A stretch of 64,000 nucleotides of DNA from contig CACGBP010000004.1 in the NCBI GenBank assembly GCA_902571375.1, positions 38,313 through 102,312 of the forward strand, in the 5' to 3' direction. A program made the position numbers and the translations under genes. Shown here one piece after another: positions 38,894 through 46,685 of the stretch. The stretch's first letter is position 1, and each line of letters starts with the position of its first letter. This DNA comes from an uncultured Pelagibacteraceae bacterium. Its GTDB lineage: Bacteria; Pseudomonadota; Alphaproteobacteria; Pelagibacterales; Pelagibacteraceae. The notes beneath the pieces are model-generated. The model did no database searches. It was not told the DNA's origin and saw only the letters and a list, made by a program, of their open reading frames with translations.

Positions 38894-40060
38894 ATGGAAA
38901 TCCCAAAAAGTTTTTTAGGTTACAAAAGAGAAAATGGAAGAGCTGGAACAAGAAATCATGTAATTATTCTTCCTGTAGATGATATTTCTAATGCTTGTGC
39001 AGAGGCTGTAGCAAATAATATTAAAGGAACTATTGCTCTACCTCACTCATATGGAAGGCTTCAATTCGGTGCGGATCTTGAATTACATTTTAGAACTATG
39101 ATTGGAACAGGAAGTAATCCAAATGTTGCGGCTGTAATAGTAATTGGGATTGAGCCTAAATGGACAAAAAGGATTGTAGATGGAATTGCTAAAACTGGAA
39201 AACCAGTTGAAGGTTTTCACATTGAAAGAACAGGTGATATTGGCACTGTAATGAAAGCATCAAAAAAAGCTCAAGAATTTGTTATGTGGGCATCAGAAAA
39301 ACAAAGAGAGGAATGTCCAATTAGTGATTTATGGATATCTGTAAAATGTGGAGAGTCTGATACTACATCTGGTTTAGCAGCAAATCCTACTGTTGGAAAT
39401 TTAATGGATAAACTTGAGCCTCTAGGTGTTCATTTGTGTTTTGGTGAAACCTCAGAACTTACTGGTGCTGAAAAAGTTTGCGCTACTAGAGGAGCAACAA
39501 AAGAAGCTTCTGATAAATTTATGAAAACTTGGAGTTCATATAATGATTTTATTTTAAAAGAAGCAACAGATGATTTATCAGAAAGTCAACCTACAGCTGG
39601 GAATATTGCAGGTGGTTTAACAACTATTGAGGAAAAAGCTTTTGGAAATTTTCAAAAAATTGGAAACTGTAAATTTGTTGACGTTCTTGAACCTGCTGAA
39701 GAACCTAAAAAAGGAAAAGGTCTTTATTTTATGGATACATCATCAGCAGCAGCTGAGTGTGTAACTCTACAAGCAGCAGCAGGATTTAATATTCATTTAT
39801 TCCCAACAGGCCAAGGGAATATTGTAGGAAACCCAATAGAGCCTGTAATCAAATTAACAGCAAATCCATTAACAGTAAAAACAATGGGCGAACATATTGA
39901 TTGTGATGTATCAAAAATTCTTTCAAGAGAAATGAACATGTCTCAAGCTGGTGACGAACTTATTAAAACAACCTTAAGAGTAGCTAACGGTAGACTTACT
40001 TGTGCTGAAGCTTTAGGTCATAGAGAATTTGTTATGACTAAGCTTTATCGAAGTGCTTAA
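38894..40060 (+). CDS. suyB: (2R)-sulfolactate sulfo-lyase subunit beta (UxaA C-terminal type)
   Basis: Large iron-dependent subunit paired with suyA, 388 aa. It opens with [20 protein letters not shown] (residues 9-28), the family signature. Candidate metal-cluster cysteines are in [12 protein letters not shown] near 157, HLCFGE near 185 and [13 protein letters not shown] near 289. The C-terminal half has the conserved [23 protein letters not shown]. Without biochemistry, altronate or another hydroxy-acid dehydratase cannot be fully excluded. It ends two bases from the stop of the convergent TauE-type exporter. Confidence 0.83.
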   Translation: MEIPKSFLGYKRENGRAGTRNHVIILPVDDISNACAEAVANNIKGTIALPHSYGRLQFGADLELHFRTMIGTGSNPNVAAVIVIGIEPKWTKRIVDGIAKTGKPVEGFHIERTGDIGTVMKASKKAQEFVMWASEKQREECPISDLWISVKCGESDTTSGLAANPTVGNLMDKLEPLGVHLCFGETSELTGAEKVCATRGATKEASDKFMKTWSSYNDFILKEATDDLSESQPTAGNIAGGLTTIEEKAFGNFQKIGNCKFVDVLEPAEEPKKGKGLYFMDTSSAAAECVTLQAAAGFNIHLFPTGQGNIVGNPIEPVIKLTANPLTVKTMGEHIDCDVSKILSREMNMSQAGDELIKTTLRVANGRLTCAEALGHREFVMTKLYRSA

Positions 40061-40062
40061 AA

Positions 40063-41148
40063 TTATTTTGCTACTTTAACAAAATATTTTTTTCTTAATC
40101 CAGATATAAATCTTCTTATAAATGCTGCAGCAATTCCAAGTATAACTGCAAACATAATTGAAAATAAACCATAAAAGAATGGCATATCTTTTAAAAACTC
40201 TTTAATAAATTTTGAGAAAAAATTTAATTCAGTACTTGATTTTACTTTTGCTACATTTGAAATTTCCTCTGCAAAAAAAGTATCATAAGCTATGGCAATA
40301 CCGACGATTAATAATAAAATTGCCAACAATGCTTTTAGACCAGAGCTGTCGATTTGTTCTCCAAGTTTTTGACCAATTTGAACTCCAATAATCGAGCCAA
40401 CAACTAGCATTAAAACTAACATTAAATCTATCGAACCATAATTAATTGAATGTAAAAAAGTAACAATTACACTCACAAAAATTGTCACAAATAAAGATGT
40501 TCCAGGAACTAATCTAGTAGGCATTTTAATAATATAAATCATTGCAGGCACCAAGATAAAAGCTCCACCTATTCCCATAATTGCAGCAATAAAACCAACA
40601 ACTAATCCAATTATTACAGGCGTAAAAATACTTTCGTATAACTTTGATTTTGGAAATCTCATTCTAAATGGAAGGCCATGTATCCAATAATGAACATGTA
40701 ATTTTTTTCTTTCAATTACATTTTTTTTCTTTTTATCAATTTCACCAAGGCTCTCGACCAACATTAATGTGCCTATTATTGCAAGTATGTACATATAAGC
40801 TAAAGAAATAACGGTATCAATTTTTCCAATACCTTTGAAATAACTAAAAGTATAAATACCTAGTGCAGTTCCAATAGAACCACCTATTACTATCATAAAA
40901 CCCATTTTGTAATCCAAAGTATTTTTTAACCAATGAGTAGTAGATCCTGATACAGAAGTGGCTAAAATATTGTTAGCTTCATTTGCAACAGCATAAGCAG
41001 GTGGAACCCCTAGAAAAATTAAAAAAGGTGTCATTAGAAATCCACCACCTACACCAAATAAACCTGATAGAACTCCGACTAATGCACTTAATAAAAGAAT
41101 TTCAATTGGATTAACAAATACTTGAGCTATTGGTAAAAAAACATCCAT
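40063..41148 (-). CDS. TauE/SafE-family sulfite/organosulfur anion exporter
   Basis: A 361-aa membrane protein with 8-9 spans. Both TauE/SafE repeats are visible: GLFGVGGGFLMTPFLIFLGVPPAYAVANEANNI (residues about 30-62) and AIMGIGGAFILVPAMIYIIKMPTRLVPGTSLF near 189-220. Members export sulfite or sulfoacetate after desulfonation. It is the last gene of an operon that starts at aprM, and it abuts suyB tail to tail. It is longer than the usual 250 aa because of a charged cytoplasmic loop near residues 130-165 and a C-terminal segment with an extra span. Confidence 0.87.
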   Translation of the reverse strand: MDVFLPIAQVFVNPIEILLLSALVGVLSGLFGVGGGFLMTPFLIFLGVPPAYAVANEANNILATSVSGSTTHWLKNTLDYKMGFMIVIGGSIGTALGIYTFSYFKGIGKIDTVISLAYMYILAIIGTLMLVESLGEIDKKKKNVIERKKLHVHYWIHGLPFRMRFPKSKLYESIFTPVIIGLVVGFIAAIMGIGGAFILVPAMIYIIKMPTRLVPGTSLFVTIFVSVIVTFLHSINYGSIDLMLVLMLVVGSIIGVQIGQKLGEQIDSSGLKALLAILLLIVGIAIAYDTFFAEEISNVAKVKSSTELNFFSKFIKEFLKDMPFFYGLFSIMFAVILGIAAAFIRRFISGLRKKYFVKVAK

Positions 41149-41174
41149 TAAAAATAAAAAAACTTAAATTTATT

Positions 41175-41309
41175 TTATTTAAAAGTTAAAAAAGTTCCAA
41201 ACAAAATTACACCCCAGCAAGCAGCAATAGCTGAAAAAATCCCAGTTTTAATAAATGTTGTTTTCTTATTATTTATTTTTTGAAGAATTTTTATATTTGC
41301 CAAGCGCAT
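41175..41309 (-). CDS. 44-aa membrane microprotein in the apr operon
   Basis: Open frame of 44 codons between the 116-aa protein and the TauE-type exporter, all on the same strand. A basic N-terminal half (MRLANIKILQKINNKKTTFIK) is followed by one span (TGIFSAIAACWGVILFGTFLTF) and a final Lys. This is an N-in, single-span arrangement. No family recognised. It could be a small subunit or stabiliser of the apr/TauE membrane complex, but only position suggests that. Confidence 0.6.
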   Translation of the reverse strand: MRLANIKILQKINNKKTTFIKTGIFSAIAACWGVILFGTFLTFK

Positions 41310-41354
41310 ATATATTCCTCAATACACCTAGTGGAAAAATTGTCAAATTATAAT

Positions 41355-41705
41355 TTAGTAGATCGTTGCTCCAAATACCTTGATCTCTCCATCTTCTACC
41401 CCAAGAACTAACCTACCTAGAAACTCACCTGGTATCTTCTTATTAGTTTGTTTGATGAGTACAGTAATATGTTCTCCTCGTCTTAAAGTACCAAAAGGTT
41501 CATAGGTCTCATTAAGATTTGTAATTAGTTCGTTGTTAGCCCACTGCTTTCCAAGCTCAACCTCATTTGCTCCAAACAACATTTGTGTTGAAAAATCTCT
41601 AGTAAAACCACCATAATCTTTGAGATTAGAGGATTTAACCAAATTTTCCCAGAATGGTTTACCTATTATAAATATCTCTTCGTCAGATTTAGCTAAAAGA
41701 TCCAT
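41355..41705 (-). CDS. 116-aa protein of unknown function after aprA
   Basis: Soluble protein, 116 aa, without signal peptide, 24 bases downstream of aprA. The middle reads GGFTRDFSTQMLFGANEVELGKQW and the C-terminal third (GTLRRGEHITVLIKQTNKKIPGEFLGRLVLGVEDGEIKVFGATIY) looks like a small beta-barrel. I do not recognise a family. Its fixed place between aprA and a sulfite exporter suggests a role in sulfite/APS chemistry, as a chaperone, cofactor-handling factor or sensor. Confidence 0.8.
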   Translation of the reverse strand: MDLLAKSDEEIFIIGKPFWENLVKSSNLKDYGGFTRDFSTQMLFGANEVELGKQWANNELITNLNETYEPFGTLRRGEHITVLIKQTNKKIPGEFLGRLVLGVEDGEIKVFGATIY

Positions 41706-41729
41706 TAACGATTACTCTTTATATGTATA

Positions 41730-43589
41730 TTAAGAGGCCTTCTTTTTCTCGTTCTCATCTACTATATGATACACAGGCACTTTTTCCATTGTGAATTTTC
41801 CTGTTTTTGGGTCTCTTCTTGAAACTGTTAAACAATGCCAATTTTCATCATCCAACTTCATATGATCCCCTCTGTAGTAGTATCCTGGCCAACGAGTTTC
41901 TTCTCTAAATAAAGTATGTTCAGTTACACATTGAGATGTTAAAGCTCTATGTTTTAATTCCCAAGCTCTCATTAATTGATGATAGTCTTCAGCTCCTACT
42001 TTTTCCAAGTCTTCTTGAAGCCAATCTAAAAGCTCAAGAGCTCTTTTTAACATATTTCCGTTGGTCATATAATTTGATGTGATACCTCCAACATATTCAT
42101 CCATTATTTTTTGAAGCCTTTGTAAGCCTTGAATTGGAGAAATATAACTAGGAGAAACAGTTCCTCCTGTGATTTCGTTTTGAGCAACTGTGTAGGTTTC
42201 TAAAGGTTTGTATACAGCAGTTTTAAAATCTTCACATTGTTTGTCAGAAACATTGATACCTTCAGCTTTTTTATCTTCTATATATTTTACAGCAGCTTTT
42301 GCTGCTAGTCTTCCTTCGGTAAATGAACCTGATGAGAATTTATGTGCACTTCCACCCACTGTGTCTCCTGCACCAAAAAGTCCATCAATAGTTAACATTC
42401 TGTTATATCCCCAGAAATATTCTGGTGGTGATAAATCTTCTGGACCACTTACCCAAGCTCCTGAACAAGTTGCATGAGATCCCATTACATATGGTTCAGA
42501 TGTAGTTAACTCTGGATTTGTGTGTTTAGGATCGATATTTTGAGAAGCCCAAACTACGGCTTGACCAACTGTCATACCTAAAAAGTTTTCCCAACCAACT
42601 GTTTCTAAGTGTGGATCTTGAAAAGCCTCTTTTGTTACCATATGGATAGGTCCACCACCTGCTGCTACTTCTTGAATAAATGCATGATTTCTCAAACAAG
42701 TTGGTGTTGGGTGATGATCAATATACTCACCAACTAATTCTTTGGTTTGATCGTACCATTTCTTCTCATAGTTTTCACCGTTTGCATTTTGTGTATAAGT
42801 TTTTAAATGCAAGAAATATGCACCAACAGGTCCATAGCCATCTTTAAATCTACACAAAACAATTCTGTTTTCCATTTGAGTCATTTTTGCACCAGCTGCT
42901 ATAGGTAAAGCATAAGCTGAACCATTACTCCAAGGTGCATACCAAGTTCTTCCCATACCTTCACCAACAGCTCTAGGTTTAAAAATATGTGATGCTCCTC
43001 CTGCTGCAACAATTACAGTTTTTGCTCTAAAGACATGAAAATCTCCTGTTCTCATGTTAAATCCAACAGCTCCACCAATTCTATTTTCTTGAGACTCATC
43101 CATTAATAAATGGGTAACCATTATTCTATTATAAATTTTATCCGCAGATTTTTTAGCAGCTTCTGCAACAATTGGTTTATAGCTTTCCCCATGGATCATG
43201 ATTTGCCATTTACCTTCTCTTAAGTATCTTCCTGTCTTTTCATTTTTCATCATTGGAAGACCCCATTCATCAAACATATGAACTGTTGAGTCTACATGAC
43301 GAGCCATGTCGTATCCTAAATCTTCTCTTACCATTCCCATTAAATCATTTCTTGCATATCGAACATGATCTTCTGGTTGATTTTCATCCCATTGCATTCC
43401 CATATAACAGTTAATTGCATATAGTCCTTGAGCAACAGCTCCACTTCTATCAATGTTTGCTTTTTCAACGCAAATGATTTTTAAATCTCTTCCCCAGTGT
43501 CTAGCTTCAAATGTAGCACCAGTTCCAGCCATTCCACCACCAACAACTAATACATCACATTCTTCAAAATGAGTTTTGTGTTTTGCCAT
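41730..43589 (-). CDS. aprA: Adenylylsulfate reductase subunit alpha
   Basis: FAD-containing catalytic subunit of dissimilatory APS reductase, 619 aa. It belongs to the succinate dehydrogenase/fumarate reductase flavoprotein family. The FAD motif LVVGGGMAGTGATFEARHWG is at residues about 14-33, with EKANIDRSGAVAQGLYAINCYMG near 40-62 and GGAVGFNMRTGDFHVFRAKTVIVAAGG near 171-197. In an aerobic heterotroph without dsr genes it most plausibly works in reverse, joining sulfite and AMP to form APS. It overlaps aprB by one base. Confidence 0.95.
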   Translation of the reverse strand: MAKHKTHFEECDVLVVGGGMAGTGATFEARHWGRDLKIICVEKANIDRSGAVAQGLYAINCYMGMQWDENQPEDHVRYARNDLMGMVREDLGYDMARHVDSTVHMFDEWGLPMMKNEKTGRYLREGKWQIMIHGESYKPIVAEAAKKSADKIYNRIMVTHLLMDESQENRIGGAVGFNMRTGDFHVFRAKTVIVAAGGASHIFKPRAVGEGMGRTWYAPWSNGSAYALPIAAGAKMTQMENRIVLCRFKDGYGPVGAYFLHLKTYTQNANGENYEKKWYDQTKELVGEYIDHHPTPTCLRNHAFIQEVAAGGGPIHMVTKEAFQDPHLETVGWENFLGMTVGQAVVWASQNIDPKHTNPELTTSEPYVMGSHATCSGAWVSGPEDLSPPEYFWGYNRMLTIDGLFGAGDTVGGSAHKFSSGSFTEGRLAAKAAVKYIEDKKAEGINVSDKQCEDFKTAVYKPLETYTVAQNEITGGTVSPSYISPIQGLQRLQKIMDEYVGGITSNYMTNGNMLKRALELLDWLQEDLEKVGAEDYHQLMRAWELKHRALTSQCVTEHTLFREETRWPGYYYRGDHMKLDDENWHCLTVSRRDPKTGKFTMEKVPVYHIVDENEKKKAS

Positions 43590-44059
43590 TAATAATAAAC
43601 TCCCTTTTTAAAGGACTCTTTAGGGACTGAGGGCAACTCTTGATTAGTGTTTAATCCCTCTGGCTCACTATATAATCTTTGAGAGTTTATTTCTCCTTGG
43701 TTAGGAGTATCACCGTCTGCAAGTTTTGGAATAAATTTTCCCCACGGTTTGGTAGTAATCGGCGATACAAAATTTTTTTCAGTTCCGTTTCTAAATTTAA
43801 TTTTCCAAGAAATTGTTCCTTTTTCTTCTTCTCTTCTAACTCTAACGCTATGACCCATAGGTGCAAAATCAGCGTAACCTCTTACATCAATTGCATGATT
43901 TGGGCAGGCTTTAACACAAGAATAACACTCCCAACAAAAATTTGGTTCAATATTTTTTGCTCTTCTTATATTTTCATCAATGTGCATTATATCCGATGGA
44001 CAAATATCTACACAGTGCCCACAACCATCACATCTAGTCATATATACAAAAGTTGACAT
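43589..44059 (-). CDS. aprB: Adenylylsulfate reductase subunit beta
   Basis: Ferredoxin-like electron-transfer subunit of APS reductase, 156 aa. Two 4Fe-4S motifs are seen: CDGCGHCVDICPSDIMHID (residues 10-28) and CWECYSCVKACPNHAIDVRGYAD (about 42-64). The C-terminal part (WKIKFRNGTEKNFVSPITTKPWG and beyond) wraps AprA in known structures. It lies between aprM (32-base gap) and aprA. Confidence 0.95.
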   Translation of the reverse strand: MSTFVYMTRCDGCGHCVDICPSDIMHIDENIRRAKNIEPNFCWECYSCVKACPNHAIDVRGYADFAPMGHSVRVRREEEKGTISWKIKFRNGTEKNFVSPITTKPWGKFIPKLADGDTPNQGEINSQRLYSEPEGLNTNQELPSVPKESFKKGVYY

Positions 44060-44091
44060 AATTTTAATTTTCTCCCTTTTTAGTTATCATA

Positions 44092-44886
44092 TTAATAATG
44101 TTTTGGCTCTTCTCTTTTTATACCCAGGCCAAATTGCTCAGGCGCATCAGCTGGGGGAGGAAGATTGTCTCTAGATCCGTCAGCTTCAGCTAAATTTTTT
44201 TGTATTGCAGCTCCAGGTTTATAAAACATATGAGCAAATTTTGACCAATAAACCCCACCAAATAAAATTAAGTTTGAAGCTACAAATAAAGTCAAAAATA
44301 AATAAGATAATCCTGCTTGACCATTGAATTGTGTAAACGACCAAGCTAACCCAAAAGTAGAACAAGCTAGCAATGCTAACACAAATAAATCTGCTTTAAT
44401 AATTCTATACCAAGGATGAGCTTCTGCAGAAACGTCTACTCTTAAAAAAAACCAAAACCAAAACCCACCTAGACAAGTCAAAATAGCTCCAACGTGCCAA
44501 AGCATCGACCAAGTTTCAGAACTCGATTTACCTGCACCAGTGTAACAAAAAACTAAAACTGCAGATGATAACCAAAATAAAATTGTACCATACATACCAA
44601 GAACATGCGCAAGTCTTCTCTTACCAAAACCTAATTCAGAAGTTGTTCCAATATCTACAACAGTAGTTTTCGCTATAATTGACGCCTTTTCTCCAACTCC
44701 TAATTCTTTTGTTGCTGAAAGTTTTGCTTTTTTGGCGTTATTAAAAAAGTAAGTTAGATTTTTATGGTGTATCATTTGGATGATTGTTCCAATTGCTATT
44801 AATAATATCATAGCAATTATAAAATATTGCATCGCAAGTGGTGAGACTGTCTCAGCTAGAATGGAAAAAGGATTGTTACTTAACAT
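44092..44886 (-). CDS. aprM: AprM-like membrane anchor of APS reductase
   Basis: A 264-aa membrane protein with about five to six spans. It resembles the AprM-type subunit that accompanies aprBA in some sulfur oxidisers and SAR11 and is thought to link AprAB to the quinone pool. Spans are visible near residues 15-35, 90-112, 122-147, 158-180 and 190-210. An extended cytoplasmic loop follows the first span (residues 40-80). The soluble C-terminus ends PPPADAPEQFGLGIKREEPKHY. Several His residues (near 42, 87 and 129) could ligate haem, but this is a guess. Confidence 0.82.
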   Translation of the reverse strand: MLSNNPFSILAETVSPLAMQYFIIAMILLIAIGTIIQMIHHKNLTYFFNNAKKAKLSATKELGVGEKASIIAKTTVVDIGTTSELGFGKRRLAHVLGMYGTILFWLSSAVLVFCYTGAGKSSSETWSMLWHVGAILTCLGGFWFWFFLRVDVSAEAHPWYRIIKADLFVLALLACSTFGLAWSFTQFNGQAGLSYLFLTLFVASNLILFGGVYWSKFAHMFYKPGAAIQKNLAEADGSRDNLPPPADAPEQFGLGIKREEPKHY

Positions 44887-44935
44887 TTCCGGTTTTAGTT
44901 AATTTTTTGAATTAATTTTTGTAGTTTTATATATA

Positions 44936-44970
44936 GTTGAATTAATAGTTCAACCTCAAACTCTGGTCAA
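44936..44970 (-). promoter_or_regulatory. Candidate aprM promoter overlapping an inverted repeat
   Basis: On the minus strand TTGACC (44970-44965) is followed after exactly 17 bases by TATTAA (44947-44942), a fair match to housekeeping promoter boxes, about 56 bases upstream of aprM. The -10 lies inside the inverted repeat GTTGAA-TTAATAG-TTCAAC (44936-44954), so a dimeric regulator bound there would block RNA polymerase. Confidence 0.45.
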
Positions 44971-44988
44971 TTTGTCTTTAATAACAGG

Positions 44989-45387
44989 CTATTTCTTTCT
45001 CTCATAGTGTTGTTTATTTGGTATTACAGACCTAACTCCTCCTTGAGGATTCTCTACATCTCCTTCTCTTCTAGGAATTAGATGTATATGACAATGAAAA
45101 ATTGACTGACCTGAAACTTTGCCAATATTTGTTCCAATGTTAAAACCTTTAACTGTTTGGTCTTTTTTTAATATTTCACTTTTAACAATTTTGATTAGTT
45201 CATCACATGCTATTAATTCTTTTTTGGACAAATCAAAATAATCTCCTATATGTCGTTTAGGAATTATTAGACAATGATCTTTAGAAACAGGATAAGAGTC
45301 GTAACTTGCATAAGCAAAATTATTCTCATGTGCAACACCACTTTCTCTAGTATTACAAAATAAACATGGATTATTTGGATCTCTCAT
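44989..45387 (-). CDS. HIT-family nucleotide hydrolase/transferase
   Basis: A 132-aa histidine-triad protein. The triad is His98, His100 and His102 in FHCHIHLIP. The N-terminus carries CLFCNT, which may bind zinc together with a His at residue 38. Such proteins hydrolyse AMP-linked substrates such as AMP-lysine, dinucleoside polyphosphates or adenosine phosphosulfate. The neighbouring apr operon makes APS, so the last is worth noting, though the gene is the end of the pab operon and only four bases from pabC. Confidence 0.88.
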   Translation of the reverse strand: MRDPNNPCLFCNTRESGVAHENNFAYASYDSYPVSKDHCLIIPKRHIGDYFDLSKKELIACDELIKIVKSEILKKDQTVKGFNIGTNIGKVSGQSIFHCHIHLIPRREGDVENPQGGVRSVIPNKQHYERKK

Positions 45388-45391
45388 AAAT

Positions 45392-46165
45392 TTAAAACTT
45401 GTAATTATTACATTTCTTCACAGCTAAACGGTAATATTTAGAAAACACTTTAAACTTGTTTAAACTTTTTCTTTTCCAATTAATTTCTTGAATTGATTTT
45501 ACGGAGGTAACACCCTTACCTGAACCAACTAATATTATTTCTTCAAAATTATCTAAATCTTTAATAAGGATGTCTTTTCTTGAAATTTTTTTTATTTTTG
45601 ACTTTAAGAACTTATAAGTATTTCCCTCATAATAATTTTTTATTGGAGTAAATATTTTTTGTTTTTTTACAAATAAAAGATTTGAAGTTCCTGTTTCTAA
45701 AATCTTATTATTCACTACAAGACCTATATCTGATCTAGAATTATCTAGTTTAACAAGGTGAGATAAAATTTTTTTATATTTTAAATTTTTATATTTTGGT
45801 TTTTCTCTTCGTAAATTTACTAATTTTAAATTAAAATTTAATTTTGGTTTAACTCTTTTTCTTAAAGATATTGATATAACTTGTTTGTTTAAAGCAACTC
45901 TCAAAAGATGATTATATTTTTTATCTTTCGATAAGTTGGTATTTATAATTTCGATAATATCTTTTTTAAGAGATTTCTTTGATATTCCGTAACTTTTAAG
46001 TGATATAATTAAATTTTTTATATGGTTTTCAAAAAATAAAATTTTTGCAGGTTTTCCGTAAATCCACATTGTAGTGAACACACCATGGTCACCCCATAAA
46101 TCTTTAAACTTAATTTCTTTTAAATTTTTAAGCTGATAAGATTTTTTTAATAAATAAGTTGCCAT
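45392..46165 (-). CDS. pabC: Class IV aminotransferase/aminodeoxychorismate lyase (PabC-like)
   Basis: PLP enzyme of fold type IV, 257 aa. In folate synthesis it would cleave 4-amino-4-deoxychorismate to p-aminobenzoate and pyruvate. Expected features are GDHGVFTTMWIYGKPAKILFFENHIKNL near the N-terminus, the Lys-rich middle with VKLDNSRSDIGLVVNN (the conserved LNR-type segment near residues 130-145 is changed to LDNSRSD), and ETGTSNLLFVKKQKIFTP near 151-168. The protein is divergent and very Lys-rich. Its start overlaps pabA by 38 bases. Confidence 0.75.
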   Translation of the reverse strand: MATYLLKKSYQLKNLKEIKFKDLWGDHGVFTTMWIYGKPAKILFFENHIKNLIISLKSYGISKKSLKKDIIEIINTNLSKDKKYNHLLRVALNKQVISISLRKRVKPKLNFNLKLVNLRREKPKYKNLKYKKILSHLVKLDNSRSDIGLVVNNKILETGTSNLLFVKKQKIFTPIKNYYEGNTYKFLKSKIKKISRKDILIKDLDNFEEIILVGSGKGVTSVKSIQEINWKRKSLNKFKVFSKYYRLAVKKCNNYKF

Positions 46166-46685
46166 TGATTGTTAAAAAAGATTCTGGGTGAAATTGAAAT
46201 CCATATATTTTTTCTTTACTATTTTCAAAAGACATTGCAACTTTTGATTTTAAACACCTCATAGTTATATCAAAATTATTTATTTTAAAAGGTTCTTTTA
46301 ATCTAAGCGAGTGATACCGTCCTACTTTGAATATTTTTCCTTTTTTGAATAAAGATTTATCGTTAACGACTTTAATATCTGATTGAAATCCATGATAAAT
46401 TTTCCTTTGTTCAATAATTTTAGCTCCTTCACAAAATAATATTTGTTGAAAACCTAAACAGATTCCAATTATCTTTTTTTTTCCTTTAAATTGTTTGTAA
46501 ATCTTAGATGTTGTTGGATAATTTTTTGGATTACCAGGTCCAGGAGAAAAAACTAAAACTTTAGCTTTTTGAAGTTTTGTTTTATTTATTTCGTTATAAT
46601 TATCACATTCCACTTCATCAAATAATGAAAATTGATGAACTACATTATGAGTAAACGAGTCATTGTGATCTATTACGTAAATCAT
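46128..46685 (-). CDS. pabA: Aminodeoxychorismate/anthranilate synthase glutamine amidotransferase
   Basis: Class I glutaminase subunit that feeds ammonia to the PabB partner, 185 aa. It starts VIDHNDSFTHNVVHQF, has the oxyanion strand FSPGPGNPKNY near 48-58, the catalytic Cys in GICLGFQQILF near 74, and the His-Glu pair in GFQFHPESFLT near 162. The usual CLGHQ is CLGFQ here. The protein could serve pABA or anthranilate synthesis. It overlaps pabB by four bases. Confidence 0.85.
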   Translation of the reverse strand: MIYVIDHNDSFTHNVVHQFSLFDEVECDNYNEINKTKLQKAKVLVFSPGPGNPKNYPTTSKIYKQFKGKKKIIGICLGFQQILFCEGAKIIEQRKIYHGFQSDIKVVNDKSLFKKGKIFKVGRYHSLRLKEPFKINNFDITMRCLKSKVAMSFENSKEKIYGFQFHPESFLTINGNLFIKKILSA

